From Elusimicrobiales bacterium (GTDB taxonomy: Bacteria; Elusimicrobiota; Elusimicrobia; Elusimicrobiales; Elusimicrobiaceae): a stretch of 64,000 bases of DNA. The stretch lies in contig JBAZJT010000001.1 of NCBI GenBank assembly GCA_041651175.1, positions 1 through 64,000 of the forward strand, in the 5' to 3' direction. Below, one piece after another: positions 42,228 to 50,737 of this stretch. The number at the start of each line of letters is the position of its first letter. Positions within the stretch are counted from its first letter, which is position 1. Both the position numbers and the translations under genes were made by a program. The notes beneath the pieces were generated by a model. The model did not search any database, was not told the DNA's origin, and was given only the letters and a program-made list of their open reading frames with translations.

Positions 42228-45057
42228 CTGGTTTTCCCGGCAGCGGGCGGAGGTATTTGCCGGTCCACGAATCCGGGGCCTTTGCGATTTTCTCCGGCGG
42301 GCCGGCGGCCACTATATGCCCGCCCTTGTCGCCGCCTTCGGGCCCCAGGTCTATAATCCAGTCCGCCGTCCTGATGACGTCCAGATTGTGCTCTATGATG
42401 ACAACGGTGTTGCCATGGCTTACCAGCCGGTGCAGCACCGAAAGCAGCTTTTCTATGTCGGCGAAATGCAGGCCGGTGGTAGGCTCGTCCAGAATGTATA
42501 AGGTGCTGCCGGTGGCGCGGCGGCGCAGCTCGGAGGCCAGCTTGACGCGCTGCGCCTCGCCGCCGGAGAGGGTGGTTGCGCTCTGGCCCAGCTTGATGTA
42601 TCCCAGCCCCACATCCTCCAGCGTTTGCAGCGTGGTTTTTATGTGCGGCAGCGGCTCAAAGAGCTTCAGGCATTCCGAGACGCTGGAATCCAGCACGTCG
42701 GCTATGCTTTTGCCCTTGTAATGGACCTGCAAAGTCTCCTCGTTGAAACGGCGCCCGTTGCATTCCTCGCAACGGACATAGACGTCCGGCAGGAACTGCA
42801 TTTGAATACGCAGTATGCCGTCGCCCTCGCATTTCTCGCAGCGTCCGCCTTTTACGTTGAAGGAAAACCGCCCCGGCTTGTAGCCGCGCCGTTTGGCCTC
42901 CGGCAGCTGGCTGAAAATGTCGCGTATGCCGGAAAAAACGCCCGTATAAGTCGCCGGATTTGAGCGCGGAGTGCGGCCTATGGGCGACTGGTCCACTATG
43001 ATGACCTTGTTGATTTTCTCCGTGCCGGAAAGCGATTTGTGCGCGCCCGCAGCCTCTTTGGCGCCGTAGATTTTTTTTGCCAGCGCCTTGTATAAAACTT
43101 CGTGCACCAGCGTTGACTTGCCCGAGCCGGACACCCCCGACACGCACACAAACATCCCCAGCGGGATTTTGACGTCTATATCCTTGAGGTTGAACTGGCT
43201 TGCCCCTTTTATTTCCAGCCAGCCGGACGGCGATTTCACCGGCGGGAAGGCGCGTTTTATAACGGCCTCGCCGCGCAGGTATTTCCCGGTCAGCGAAGCG
43301 GGATTTTTAAGAATCTGCTCCACCGTTCCCTGCGCGGTTATATACCCGCCATGCTCGCCCGCGCCGGGGCCCAAATCCACCACCCAGTCGGCGGAGCGTA
43401 TGGTTTCCTCGTCATGCTCCACTATAACCAGGGTGTTGCCCATGTCGCGCAACGATTTTAAGGTGGACAGCAGCCTTTCGTTGTCGCGGGAGTGGAGGCC
43501 TATGGTCGGCTCGTCCAACACGTATAAAACGCCGGTCAGGCCGGAGCCGATTTGCGTGGCCAGATGTATTCGCTGCGCCTCGCCGCCGGAAAGGGTTTCC
43601 GAGCGGCGGTCCAGCGTCAGGTAATTCAATCCCACGGCGGACAGGAAACCCAGCCGGGCGTTTATTTCCCGCAGAATCTGCCGGGCGATTACAAGCTCTT
43701 TTTCGGTCAGCGAAAGGCTTTTGGCGAAAGCCAGCGCCCGGTCAACCGGCAGCGCGGCGATTTCCGAGATATTTTTGCCCGCCACCAGCACCGCCAGCGC
43801 CTCCGGCTTTAGGCGCGCGCCCTTGCAGGCAGGGCAGGTAACCTCGCGCATATAGCGGCTGAAAATCTCCTCCCGCACATACGCGCTTTCCGATTCGGTG
43901 TAGCGGCGCATGAGGTTGTTGACTATCCCCTCAAACGCGCTGTCCTTGCCCGCCCAGTGCACGCGGTATGCGCCGCCGCCGTAAAGCAGCAGTTTGCGCT
44001 GCTCGGGCCGGAGGCTGCGCCAGGGTTTGTCGGTCGGGATGTTGTTGCGCAAGCAAACGTCGCCCACAATCTCCATGTAATAGGACGACCAGGAATTTTT
44101 CCAGCGGTTGCTTTTGGTGGTAACGGGGCTGGACCAGGCGGCGATGGCCCCGCCTGCTATGGAAAGCGCCGGGGCCGGCACCACCAGTTCCTCGTCCACC
44201 ACGGTTTTGACGCCCAGCCCCGCGCATTCCCCGCACGCGCCGTAGGGCGAGTTGAAAGAGAAAAGCCTCGGCTCCAGCCCGGTGAAACCGGTTCCGCAGC
44301 CGGGGCAGGCGCTGGCCTCGCTGTAGGTGAAGGAATTTTTGGCCTTTATTTCCTCCGCCAGCGCGAGGCCGTTTCCGTAGCGCACGGCGGTTTCCAGCGA
44401 TTCGGCAAGCCGCTCCTTTTCTTCGGGACCGGCGCGCAGCTCGTCGGCCAGCAGTTCTATGGTGTGCTTTTTGTAGCGCGAAAGTTTGGGCGGCGCGCCC
44501 AGCTCAATGATTTTGCCGTCAACCCGGGCCTTGGCGAAGCCGGATTTTTTCAGCCGCGCGAAAAGCTCCTCGTAAGTGCCGGAGCGGCCCGAAACCACGG
44601 GCGCGAAAATGTAAATGCTCTTGTCTTTGAACCGGGCCAGTATGTCTGCGGTCATGGCCTGAACCGACCACGCCTCCACCGGCCTGCCGCATTTGGGGCA
44701 ATGCCTTTTGCCTATGCGCGCAAACAGCAGCCTGAAATAATCGTAAATCTCGGTTACGGTGGCCACCGTGGAGCGCGGATTGCGCGAAGGCGCGCGCTGC
44801 TCTATGGAAATCGCCGGGGAGAGGCCCTCTATATGGTCCACATCCGGCTTGTCCATCAGTTCAAGAAACTGCCGCGCGTAGGCCGAGAGGCTTTCCACAT
44901 ACCGCCGCTGGCCTTCGGCGTAAATGGTGTCAAAAGCCAGGCTGGATTTGCCGGAACCGGAAAGTCCGGTAATAACGATCATTTTTTCGCGCGGCAATTC
45001 CAACGTGATGTTTTTGAGGTTGTGCTGCCGCGCCCCGCGTATAAGTATCTTGTCCAT
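42223..45057 (-). CDS. uvrA: Excinuclease ABC subunit A
   Basis: From the ATG at 45057 the product has 944 residues, the normal UvrA size. It has two ABC ATPase halves (GLSGSGKSSLAFDTIYAEGQ and GVSGSGKSTLVHEVLY), two LSGGEAQR signatures and zinc-finger cysteines (CPGCGTGF, CEKCEGDG). It recognises DNA damage in nucleotide excision repair. Six upstream in-frame residues lie within the -10 box and are excluded. Confidence 0.98.
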   Translation of the reverse strand: MDKILIRGARQHNLKNITLELPREKMIVITGLSGSGKSSLAFDTIYAEGQRRYVESLSAYARQFLELMDKPDVDHIEGLSPAISIEQRAPSRNPRSTVATVTEIYDYFRLLFARIGKRHCPKCGRPVEAWSVQAMTADILARFKDKSIYIFAPVVSGRSGTYEELFARLKKSGFAKARVDGKIIELGAPPKLSRYKKHTIELLADELRAGPEEKERLAESLETAVRYGNGLALAEEIKAKNSFTYSEASACPGCGTGFTGLEPRLFSFNSPYGACGECAGLGVKTVVDEELVVPAPALSIAGGAIAAWSSPVTTKSNRWKNSWSSYYMEIVGDVCLRNNIPTDKPWRSLRPEQRKLLLYGGGAYRVHWAGKDSAFEGIVNNLMRRYTESESAYVREEIFSRYMREVTCPACKGARLKPEALAVLVAGKNISEIAALPVDRALAFAKSLSLTEKELVIARQILREINARLGFLSAVGLNYLTLDRRSETLSGGEAQRIHLATQIGSGLTGVLYVLDEPTIGLHSRDNERLLSTLKSLRDMGNTLVIVEHDEETIRSADWVVDLGPGAGEHGGYITAQGTVEQILKNPASLTGKYLRGEAVIKRAFPPVKSPSGWLEIKGASQFNLKDIDVKIPLGMFVCVSGVSGSGKSTLVHEVLYKALAKKIYGAKEAAGAHKSLSGTEKINKVIIVDQSPIGRTPRSNPATYTGVFSGIRDIFSQLPEAKRRGYKPGRFSFNVKGGRCEKCEGDGILRIQMQFLPDVYVRCEECNGRRFNEETLQVHYKGKSIADVLDSSVSECLKLFEPLPHIKTTLQTLEDVGLGYIKLGQSATTLSGGEAQRVKLASELRRRATGSTLYILDEPTTGLHFADIEKLLSVLHRLVSHGNTVVIIEHNLDVIRTADWIIDLGPEGGDKGGHIVAAGPPEKIAKAPDSWTGKYLRPLPGKPA

Positions 45058-45064
45058 TGCCTGT

Positions 45065-45070
45065 ATTTTA
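45065..45070 (-). promoter_or_regulatory. -10 box of uvrA, leaderless geometry
   Basis: Minus-strand TAAAAT ends seven bases before the ATG at 45057. No ribosome binding site and no clear -35 box are seen. Confidence 0.45.
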
Positions 45071-45104
45071 CCCATTTACGCGGCTGGCGGCGAGAAAAAC
45101 AATG

Positions 45105-47072
45105 TTACTCGTAGCGCAGGGCTTCTATGGGGGAAAGTTCGGAGGCTTTCTTGGCCGGCCAGAAGCCGAACAGTATCCCGACCGAGGCCGAAAACACCGC
45201 CGACATTATCACCGACGAAGGCGAGACAATCAAAGTCCAGTTGGCGATTTTGGCCAGCGCCACAGCCGAGCCGGCGCCCAGCGCTATCCCCAGCGCCCCT
45301 CCCGAGATGGACAGCGCGGCGGCCTCTATCAGGAACTGAGTCAGTATGGCGGCGCGGCTGGCGCCGATGGCCTTGCGCAGGCCGATTTCGCGGGTGCGCT
45401 CGCTTACGCTGACCAGCATGATGTTCATTATGCCTATGCCGCCCACCACCAGCGAAATGCCGGCGATTACGCCCAGCAGCATGCTCATGGTGTTTGTGGT
45501 GGAACTGAGCATGTCGCGCAGGTCGGACATGTTCATTATCTGAAAATCGTCATCTTTGCCCGGCGGTATGCGGTGCCGCTTGCGGATGACGGAGGCCGCA
45601 TAGTCTATAAGCGCATCAACCGAGGAGGCGTCTTTGGCCTCCAGCCATATCTGGTTTATGTATTTCTTGCCCAGGGAGCGTTTCATCGCCGTGTTGAGCG
45701 GGATTACTATCATATCGTTCTGGTCCCGGAAGCCGGAGGCGCCCTTGGCCGGCAGCAGGCCTATGACCTTGAAGTTCTTGCGGGCTATTTTTATTGTATG
45801 GCCCACGGGATTGTTGGCGCCGAACAGATTAGTGGCCACCGTCTGCCCGATTACGGCCACTTTCTCCATGTTCTCGTTCTCGGCGCCGGTGAAAAAGCGC
45901 CCGTAGACCGGAACGGCATTGTGCATGGCCGCATAAACCGGATACGCGCCGGTTATCTGGGTGTTGGTGTTGTTGGGGCCGAAAACGACCTGCTCGTTGT
46001 CCTGCACGTTGCCGTCGACGTTGGCGACCAGCCTTTTGTTTTCGGCGAGGACCTTTATATCCTCCGCGGTAAAGCGGCTGGCCCTTGCCCCGAAGACGCC
46101 GCCCATCCCGGAAGACCCGGGCATTATCATCACCAGGTTGGAGCCCATGGCCGAAAGCTGGTCCTCTATGGCTTTCTGCGCGCCGCGCCCCAGCGCCATC
46201 ATCGCCACTATGGCCGCCACGCCGATGATGACGCCCAGCATGGTCAGGAAAGAGCGCATTTTGTTTGCCGCCATGGCGCGCAGCGCGGACATGAAATTCT
46301 CCGCCAGCTCCGCCGCCGTAAGATAGGCGGAGCCGCGCGTTGTGTGCGCGTGCTTTGTGGGCGCGGGCAGAGGCGGCGCGTCAGACCTGGTTTTATCGTC
46401 GGTAATCTGCCCGTCTTTTATGTGGATGGCGCGGCTGGCCCAGGCGGCTATGTCCGGCTCGTGGGTTACCATGATGACGGTTATGCCGGCCCTGTTGAAT
46501 TCCGTAAGCATGCGCATGACCTCGTCGGCCTGGGCGGAGGCGAGGTTGCCTGTGGGCTCGTCGGCGAAAATTATCTTGGGGTTATTGACCAGCGCGCGCG
46601 CTATGGCCACGCGCTGCTGCTGCCCGCCGGAGAGCTGGTTGGGCCGGTGGTCCAGCCTGTCTTCCAGCCCCACCTGGCGCAGATGCTTTTCCGCCACGGC
46701 GCGGCGGCCCTGCGCGCGCGAGTATATCAACGGCAGCGCCACGTTGTCGCAGGCCGTCATGCGCGGCAGCAGGTTGAACTGCTGGAAAACAAAGCCTATG
46801 GTTTTGGAGCGCAGAAAAGCCGTCTCGTCGTCGCTCAAATTGAGGATGTCCCTGCCGGCGATGCTGTACTGCCCCGCCGTGGGCCTGTCCAGCAGCCCCA
46901 GTATGTGCATCAGCGTGGACTTGCCGGAGCCGGAGGGGCCCATTATGGCCACAAACTCGCCCTCCCGGATGGAGAGCGTTACGCCGCGCAGCACCTCCAG
47001 GTCCGTATCGCCCAGGCGGTAGACCTTGGTTATGCCCTTTATGTCTACAAGAGGCGCATTGCCTGTTATCAC
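45105..47072 (-). CDS. macB: MacB-type ABC transporter (ATPase fused to FtsX-like permease)
   Basis: The 655-residue product has an N-terminal ABC ATPase (GPSGSGKSTLMHILGLLDRP, LSGGQQQRVAIARAL, ADEPTGNL). A membrane span near 270, a large periplasmic domain and three C-terminal FtsX spans follow (near MLLGVIAGISLVVGGIGIMN). This is the MacB layout. MacB works with a MacA adaptor and TolC as a mechanotransmission pump for macrolides, peptides or lipids. It overlaps macA by four bases. Confidence 0.93.
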   Translation of the reverse strand: MITGNAPLVDIKGITKVYRLGDTDLEVLRGVTLSIREGEFVAIMGPSGSGKSTLMHILGLLDRPTAGQYSIAGRDILNLSDDETAFLRSKTIGFVFQQFNLLPRMTACDNVALPLIYSRAQGRRAVAEKHLRQVGLEDRLDHRPNQLSGGQQQRVAIARALVNNPKIIFADEPTGNLASAQADEVMRMLTEFNRAGITVIMVTHEPDIAAWASRAIHIKDGQITDDKTRSDAPPLPAPTKHAHTTRGSAYLTAAELAENFMSALRAMAANKMRSFLTMLGVIIGVAAIVAMMALGRGAQKAIEDQLSAMGSNLVMIMPGSSGMGGVFGARASRFTAEDIKVLAENKRLVANVDGNVQDNEQVVFGPNNTNTQITGAYPVYAAMHNAVPVYGRFFTGAENENMEKVAVIGQTVATNLFGANNPVGHTIKIARKNFKVIGLLPAKGASGFRDQNDMIVIPLNTAMKRSLGKKYINQIWLEAKDASSVDALIDYAASVIRKRHRIPPGKDDDFQIMNMSDLRDMLSSTTNTMSMLLGVIAGISLVVGGIGIMNIMLVSVSERTREIGLRKAIGASRAAILTQFLIEAAALSISGGALGIALGAGSAVALAKIANWTLIVSPSSVIMSAVFSASVGILFGFWPAKKASELSPIEALRYE

Positions 47073-48052
47073 ATGAACCGCCGGGCGGCCCGGTTGGCGG
47101 TTTTATTGCCCTGCTGCGCAGGCCGGGCCGGCATGAACGGATTGGTGGACGCGCCGGCGGACTGCTGGATGTGGGATGAGCGGTAGAACACCTTCTCGCC
47201 CTCCTCCGCGCCGGAGACTATTTCCACGTTGGAGCCGTCCTCTATGCCGGTTTTCACCGGCGCGGGGACCGGGTTTTCGGGCGTTCCCTTGAGCACGGTT
47301 TTGCTGCCGTCCTGGTCCTCGCTTATGGCTATGGCGGGCAGAATAATGACACCGTTTTTGCGGTTTACCATGATTTTGATGTTGGCCGTCATGCCTGATT
47401 TGAAAAACGGCGGCACGGCGTCCGGGCGGATTTTGGCGTTATAGGTGATGACGTTGCTTACATTCTTGCCTTCCTGGAGAATCTGGAAAATGAGGCCGTG
47501 AACCTTTTTCCCCGGATAGGCGTCCAGCGTTATATCGGCCCGCTGGCCGGTTTTCAGGCGGCCTATGTCGGATTCGTCCACCTGGGCGACCACTATCAGA
47601 TCGTCGGAAAGCGCGTAAAGCGAGGTGTTTGTGTCTATTGTCTGGCCCTGGACCACGTTGCGCAGAATGACGGTCCCGTCCAGAGGGGAAAGCACGGGGG
47701 TGGGCTTGTAGGTGTCCTCCCACTTGGATATTTCGGCCTCGCCGCTGGCGCGGGCGGCGTCCAGTATGGCCACGCGCTCGGTGGAGCTCAGATACGCCAG
47801 AATTTGGCCGCGCTTGACCTTGTCGCCTTCCTCCGCCAGCAGCCTGTCCACCCGCCCGCCGACAGGGGAATTGACCTGCACGCGGTTGAGCGGCTCCACG
47901 TTGCCGGTGGTTTCGACGGTCTCGGTTATATTGCCCTTTTCCGCCACGGCGGAGCCGTAATGCTGCTTTTTGCCGCGATTGGCTTTCGCGTAATACCAGT
48001 ATCCGCCGCCGGCCAGCGCGGCGATGATTATAAGGAAAAATATTTTCTTCAT
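47069..48052 (-). CDS. macA: MacA-like periplasmic adaptor
   Basis: The 327-residue product has an N-terminal span (IFFLIIIAALAGGGYWYYA). A biotinyl-lipoyl half with VNSPVGGRVDRLLAEEGDKV and YLSSTERVAILDAARA follows, a short hairpin, the second half-motif LDGTVILRNVVQGQTI and beta-barrel segments. It should bridge MacB to the outer-membrane channel. It lies three bases after the TolC-like gene and overlaps macB. Confidence 0.9.
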   Translation of the reverse strand: MKKIFFLIIIAALAGGGYWYYAKANRGKKQHYGSAVAEKGNITETVETTGNVEPLNRVQVNSPVGGRVDRLLAEEGDKVKRGQILAYLSSTERVAILDAARASGEAEISKWEDTYKPTPVLSPLDGTVILRNVVQGQTIDTNTSLYALSDDLIVVAQVDESDIGRLKTGQRADITLDAYPGKKVHGLIFQILQEGKNVSNVITYNAKIRPDAVPPFFKSGMTANIKIMVNRKNGVIILPAIAISEDQDGSKTVLKGTPENPVPAPVKTGIEDGSNVEIVSGAEEGEKVFYRSSHIQQSAGASTNPFMPARPAQQGNKTANRAARRFM

Positions 48053-48055
48053 AAA

Positions 48056-49306
48056 TTATTCTCCCAGCGGAATGCCCAGCAGGCTGTCCAGCTGCGCGCG
48101 GGCCTTGTTGACTGTCAGAAGCGAGCCCAGATAATCCTGCTCCGCCGACACCAGCGACTGCGACACATCCTCCCAGTTCTGGAAGTTGATGGTGCCGGCC
48201 AGGTATTCTATGGAGCTTTCGCCGTAGCGCTGCCGCGCGGCGGAAAGCATCTGCGCGCTTACGCCGGCGGAGTCTATGGAGTTGTCCAGCTGCGCCAGCG
48301 CGGACTGCAAATCAGACTTGGCACCCAGAAAAGCGGAGCGGTAATCCTCGCGCGTTTTTTCAAGCTGGCTGCGCGCGGAGGCAACCGTGTTTTTATGGTA
48401 TGTCGGGCCGTTGGAAAACAGCGGCCAGGTCAGCGCCGCGCCCAGCGTCCACGCCCGGTTGCCCGGAAACTCCTGCTGGCCGCTCCAGTTCAGCCCGCCG
48501 TTTGCCGACAGCGAGGGGTAGAGGTCGCTTCCCGCCAGGTCAAGCTGGGCCCGGGCCGTTTCAAGCTGTTTTGCGGCGGCCATGACGGCGGGGACATTGC
48601 GCGCCGCGTCGTCTATGCTGATGCCGGATGCCGACACCGGGACCGACAGCTCCCCGCTGGAAGCCAGCGCGGAAAACTCGTCCATCCCCAGATTTTTGGC
48701 CAGGTCGCGCCGTCCGGAAATCACGGCGCGCTCGGCCTGGGCTATGGTGGCCCTGGCCTGCTCGGCCTGGGCGCGGGCGTACATCATGTTGCCCTTGCTC
48801 TGCGTGCCGCCCTGGTACTGGAGGGCCACGGTATCGGCGTTTTGGCGCCGTATGTCGTAAATCCGTTTGGCCACGTTCACGCCCGTCTGCGCGTATATCA
48901 GCGAGTTGAACGAGTTCAGCAAATTCGCCCGCGCCGCCACCGCCGCCTGATGCAGCGATATGTCGGCCTGCTCGGCGGCTTTCAACTGCACGGCGATGCC
49001 GGCGTAGGTTTTGGGATTGAACAGCGTCTGCGATATTCCCAGATTCGCGCCCCAGGAATCCGCCGGGCCGGAGCCGTAATTATTGCCGCCGCGCGAATAG
49101 GAATGCGACGCGCTCAGTGCCGGGTAAAGGTTGTTTCTGGCGGCGGAGTAGGTGAACCGCGCGGCGTCGCGCGCGTTGCGGTATGACGCCAGCGACGGAT
49201 TGCTTTTAAGCGCCGCCTCCTGGCAGTCCTGCCAGGAAAGCGGCGCGCCCCCGCCGCAGAAAGCCGGCGCGCAGGCCGTCAGGACAAAAACGATTGCAAG
49301 GCGCAT
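48056..49306 (-). CDS. TolC-family outer-membrane efflux channel
   Basis: Taking the ATG at 49306 gives 416 residues, beginning with a signal peptide (MRLAIVFVLTACAPAFC). Two internal OEP repeats show the TolC pattern of long helices rich in Ala, Gln and Glu (WQDCQEAALKSNPSLASYRN at the start, EYLAGTINFQNWEDVSQSLV near the end). An ATG six bases earlier is possible. It leads the efflux operon ahead of macA and macB. Confidence 0.9.
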   Translation of the reverse strand: MRLAIVFVLTACAPAFCGGGAPLSWQDCQEAALKSNPSLASYRNARDAARFTYSAARNNLYPALSASHSYSRGGNNYGSGPADSWGANLGISQTLFNPKTYAGIAVQLKAAEQADISLHQAAVAARANLLNSFNSLIYAQTGVNVAKRIYDIRRQNADTVALQYQGGTQSKGNMMYARAQAEQARATIAQAERAVISGRRDLAKNLGMDEFSALASSGELSVPVSASGISIDDAARNVPAVMAAAKQLETARAQLDLAGSDLYPSLSANGGLNWSGQQEFPGNRAWTLGAALTWPLFSNGPTYHKNTVASARSQLEKTREDYRSAFLGAKSDLQSALAQLDNSIDSAGVSAQMLSAARQRYGESSIEYLAGTINFQNWEDVSQSLVSAEQDYLGSLLTVNKARAQLDSLLGIPLGE

Positions 49307-49315
49307 GTTCATTTG

Positions 49316-49345
49316 AGCATATCCAAAAAATGACCGGCTGGTCAA
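49316..49345 (-). promoter_or_regulatory. Promoter of the efflux operon
   Basis: Minus-strand -35 box TTGACC (49340-49345) and -10 box TATGCT (49316-49321), 18-base spacer. The -10 box ends nine bases before the ATG at 49306, so little or no leader is expected. Confidence 0.65.
49331..49344. promoter_or_regulatory. Palindromic operator candidate over the -35 box of the efflux operon
   Basis: TGACC-GGCT-GGTCA is a perfect 5-bp inverted repeat with a 4-base centre, reaching through the -35 box. Palindromes of this form are typical TetR-family sites for efflux pumps. No TetR-type gene is present in the window, so the regulator would act from elsewhere. Confidence 0.5.
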
Positions 49346-49376
49346 TTAACGCGAACGGGGCCGCTTTTATTGCGCG

Positions 49377-50312
49377 CTACTCCGCGACCATGCAGTAGAT
49401 TCTCTTAAGCGGCCCGGCCCCGGCCCTGCCGCCGTTGACCCAGTAGACGCCGCACAGTATCACAAGCCCGCCGAGTATGGCATAAGGCGAAAGCCGCTCC
49501 CCCAGAAACCAGGCCGCCGCGAACTGGGCGGCGAACGGCTCCGCATACAGGAAAGAGCCGGAAGACGAGGCCCCCAGCCGGCGCACGCCGGTATTCCATA
49601 AATAATACCCCAGCCCGGAGGAAAGCAGGCCCATATAGGCCAGCGCCCACCAGCCATGCGCGCTCAGGCGCGCAACCTCGCCCGCGCCGCCGCGCAGCAG
49701 CGCCACCGGCGCAAGCGCCGCAAAAGACATGGCCATATTCATATAGGTTACGCCCGTCTGCGGCACATTGCCCATGGCCGACACCAGCAGCACATACGCC
49801 GCCCAGGAAAAAGAGCCGCCCAGAAAAACCAGGTCGCCCGTGCCGGTGGGGATTACCGCCCCGCCCGCGTCCCTCTGGGACGAGAAAATAACCATCAGCG
49901 TTCCCGCAAAACCCACGGCAAAGCCCAGCCAGCGCAGGCGGCCTATCCTCTCTCCCAGAAACAGCGCCGACATCGCCGCTATCACCACCGGCCCGAACCC
50001 CATCAGCCAGCCCGCATGGTTGGCGCTGGTGCGCGTCAGCGCCCAGGCCTGAAGCAATTGCGTAGCCAGCACGCCGGAGAGGCCGCAGGCGGCAAGCAGC
50101 AGCCATTCCCGCGCGGAGAGCTTTTTAAGCCAGCCCAGCGGCCCGCTCAGGAAAAACATCACCGCCGCGCCCAGCAGGCAGCGCATTGCTATAAGGGTTA
50201 CGGGGGACAATTCGCTTACCAGCGTTTTGGTGAAAGCCAGCGACGCGCCCCATATGGAGGCCGCCGCCAGCATCATGGCGTAAACCCGCCAATTCCCAGG
50301 CGGGGGAATCAT
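49377..50312 (-). CDS. EamA/DMT-family transporter
   Basis: From the ATG at 50312 (ATGA overlap with mazG) the product has 311 residues and ten predicted spans in two EamA repeats. Repeat starts are visible at ASIWGASLAFTKTLV and GDLVFLGGSFSWAAYVLL. Such carriers export amino acids or other metabolites; the substrate is not predictable. The longer frame adds 38 residues lying inside mazG. Confidence 0.88.
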   Translation of the reverse strand: MIPPPGNWRVYAMMLAAASIWGASLAFTKTLVSELSPVTLIAMRCLLGAAVMFFLSGPLGWLKKLSAREWLLLAACGLSGVLATQLLQAWALTRTSANHAGWLMGFGPVVIAAMSALFLGERIGRLRWLGFAVGFAGTLMVIFSSQRDAGGAVIPTGTGDLVFLGGSFSWAAYVLLVSAMGNVPQTGVTYMNMAMSFAALAPVALLRGGAGEVARLSAHGWWALAYMGLLSSGLGYYLWNTGVRRLGASSSGSFLYAEPFAAQFAAAWFLGERLSPYAILGGLVILCGVYWVNGGRAGAGPLKRIYCMVAE

Positions 50313-50701
50313 TTGCGCCGCTTCTCGGATTCCTTGATTTTTTTCCACTGGACCAGCACCTGCCTGGCGGTTTTGAGCTTTTTGCCGCCGAAAACATGCG
50401 GATGGCGGCGCACCAACTTGCCGCAAATGCCGCGCACCACATCGTTGAGGTCAAACCTGCCGGCGCGGCGGGCAAGCTCGGCGTGAAAGACCACCTGAAG
50501 CAGCAGGTCGCCCAGTTCCTCCTCCAGATTGGCCCAGTCTTTCTTTTTGACGGCAAGTTCCACCTCGCGCGCCTCGGAGTGCATGTGCCTGATGAGCGTC
50601 CTGTGGCTCTGCTTGCGGTCCCAGGGGCAGCCTTCGGGGGAGAGAAGTTTCTCCATAATCCCCGCCAGCTTTACAAAAGAAGCTCCGCATGCGCGTTTCA
50701 T
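50309..50701 (-). CDS. mazG: Single-domain MazG-like nucleotide pyrophosphohydrolase
   Basis: The 130-residue product has the MazG core CPWDRKQSHRTLIRHMHSEA with metal-binding acidic motif EAREVE, and the second pair EEELGDLLLQVVFHAEL. Full-length MazG has two such domains; only one is present. It should hydrolyse NTPs to NMPs and pyrophosphate. A GGAGG site precedes the ATG. It is divergent from the 50738 gene. Confidence 0.9.
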   Translation of the reverse strand: MKRACGASFVKLAGIMEKLLSPEGCPWDRKQSHRTLIRHMHSEAREVELAVKKKDWANLEEELGDLLLQVVFHAELARRAGRFDLNDVVRGICGKLVRRHPHVFGGKKLKTARQVLVQWKKIKESEKRRK

Positions 50702-50702
50702 G

Positions 50703-50731
50703 TTTCCTCCAATCGGGTAAATATATACAAT
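50703..50731 (+). promoter_or_regulatory. Promoter of the 50738-58918 gene run, leaderless geometry
   Basis: -35 candidate TTTCCT (50703-50708), 17-base spacer and -10 box TACAAT (50726-50731). The -10 box ends six bases before the ATG at 50738 and no ribosome binding site fits between. Confidence 0.55.
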
Positions 50732-50737
50732 TTTACT

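Noticed and set aside
45057..47186. Plus-strand open frame of 709 codons opposite macB, and similar ones at 47498-49186, 23754-25433, 27228-28574 and 29171-30520
   Set aside because: All lie exactly opposite well-supported genes. Their composition (Arg, His, Gly, Gln) is that of a reverse-frame shadow.
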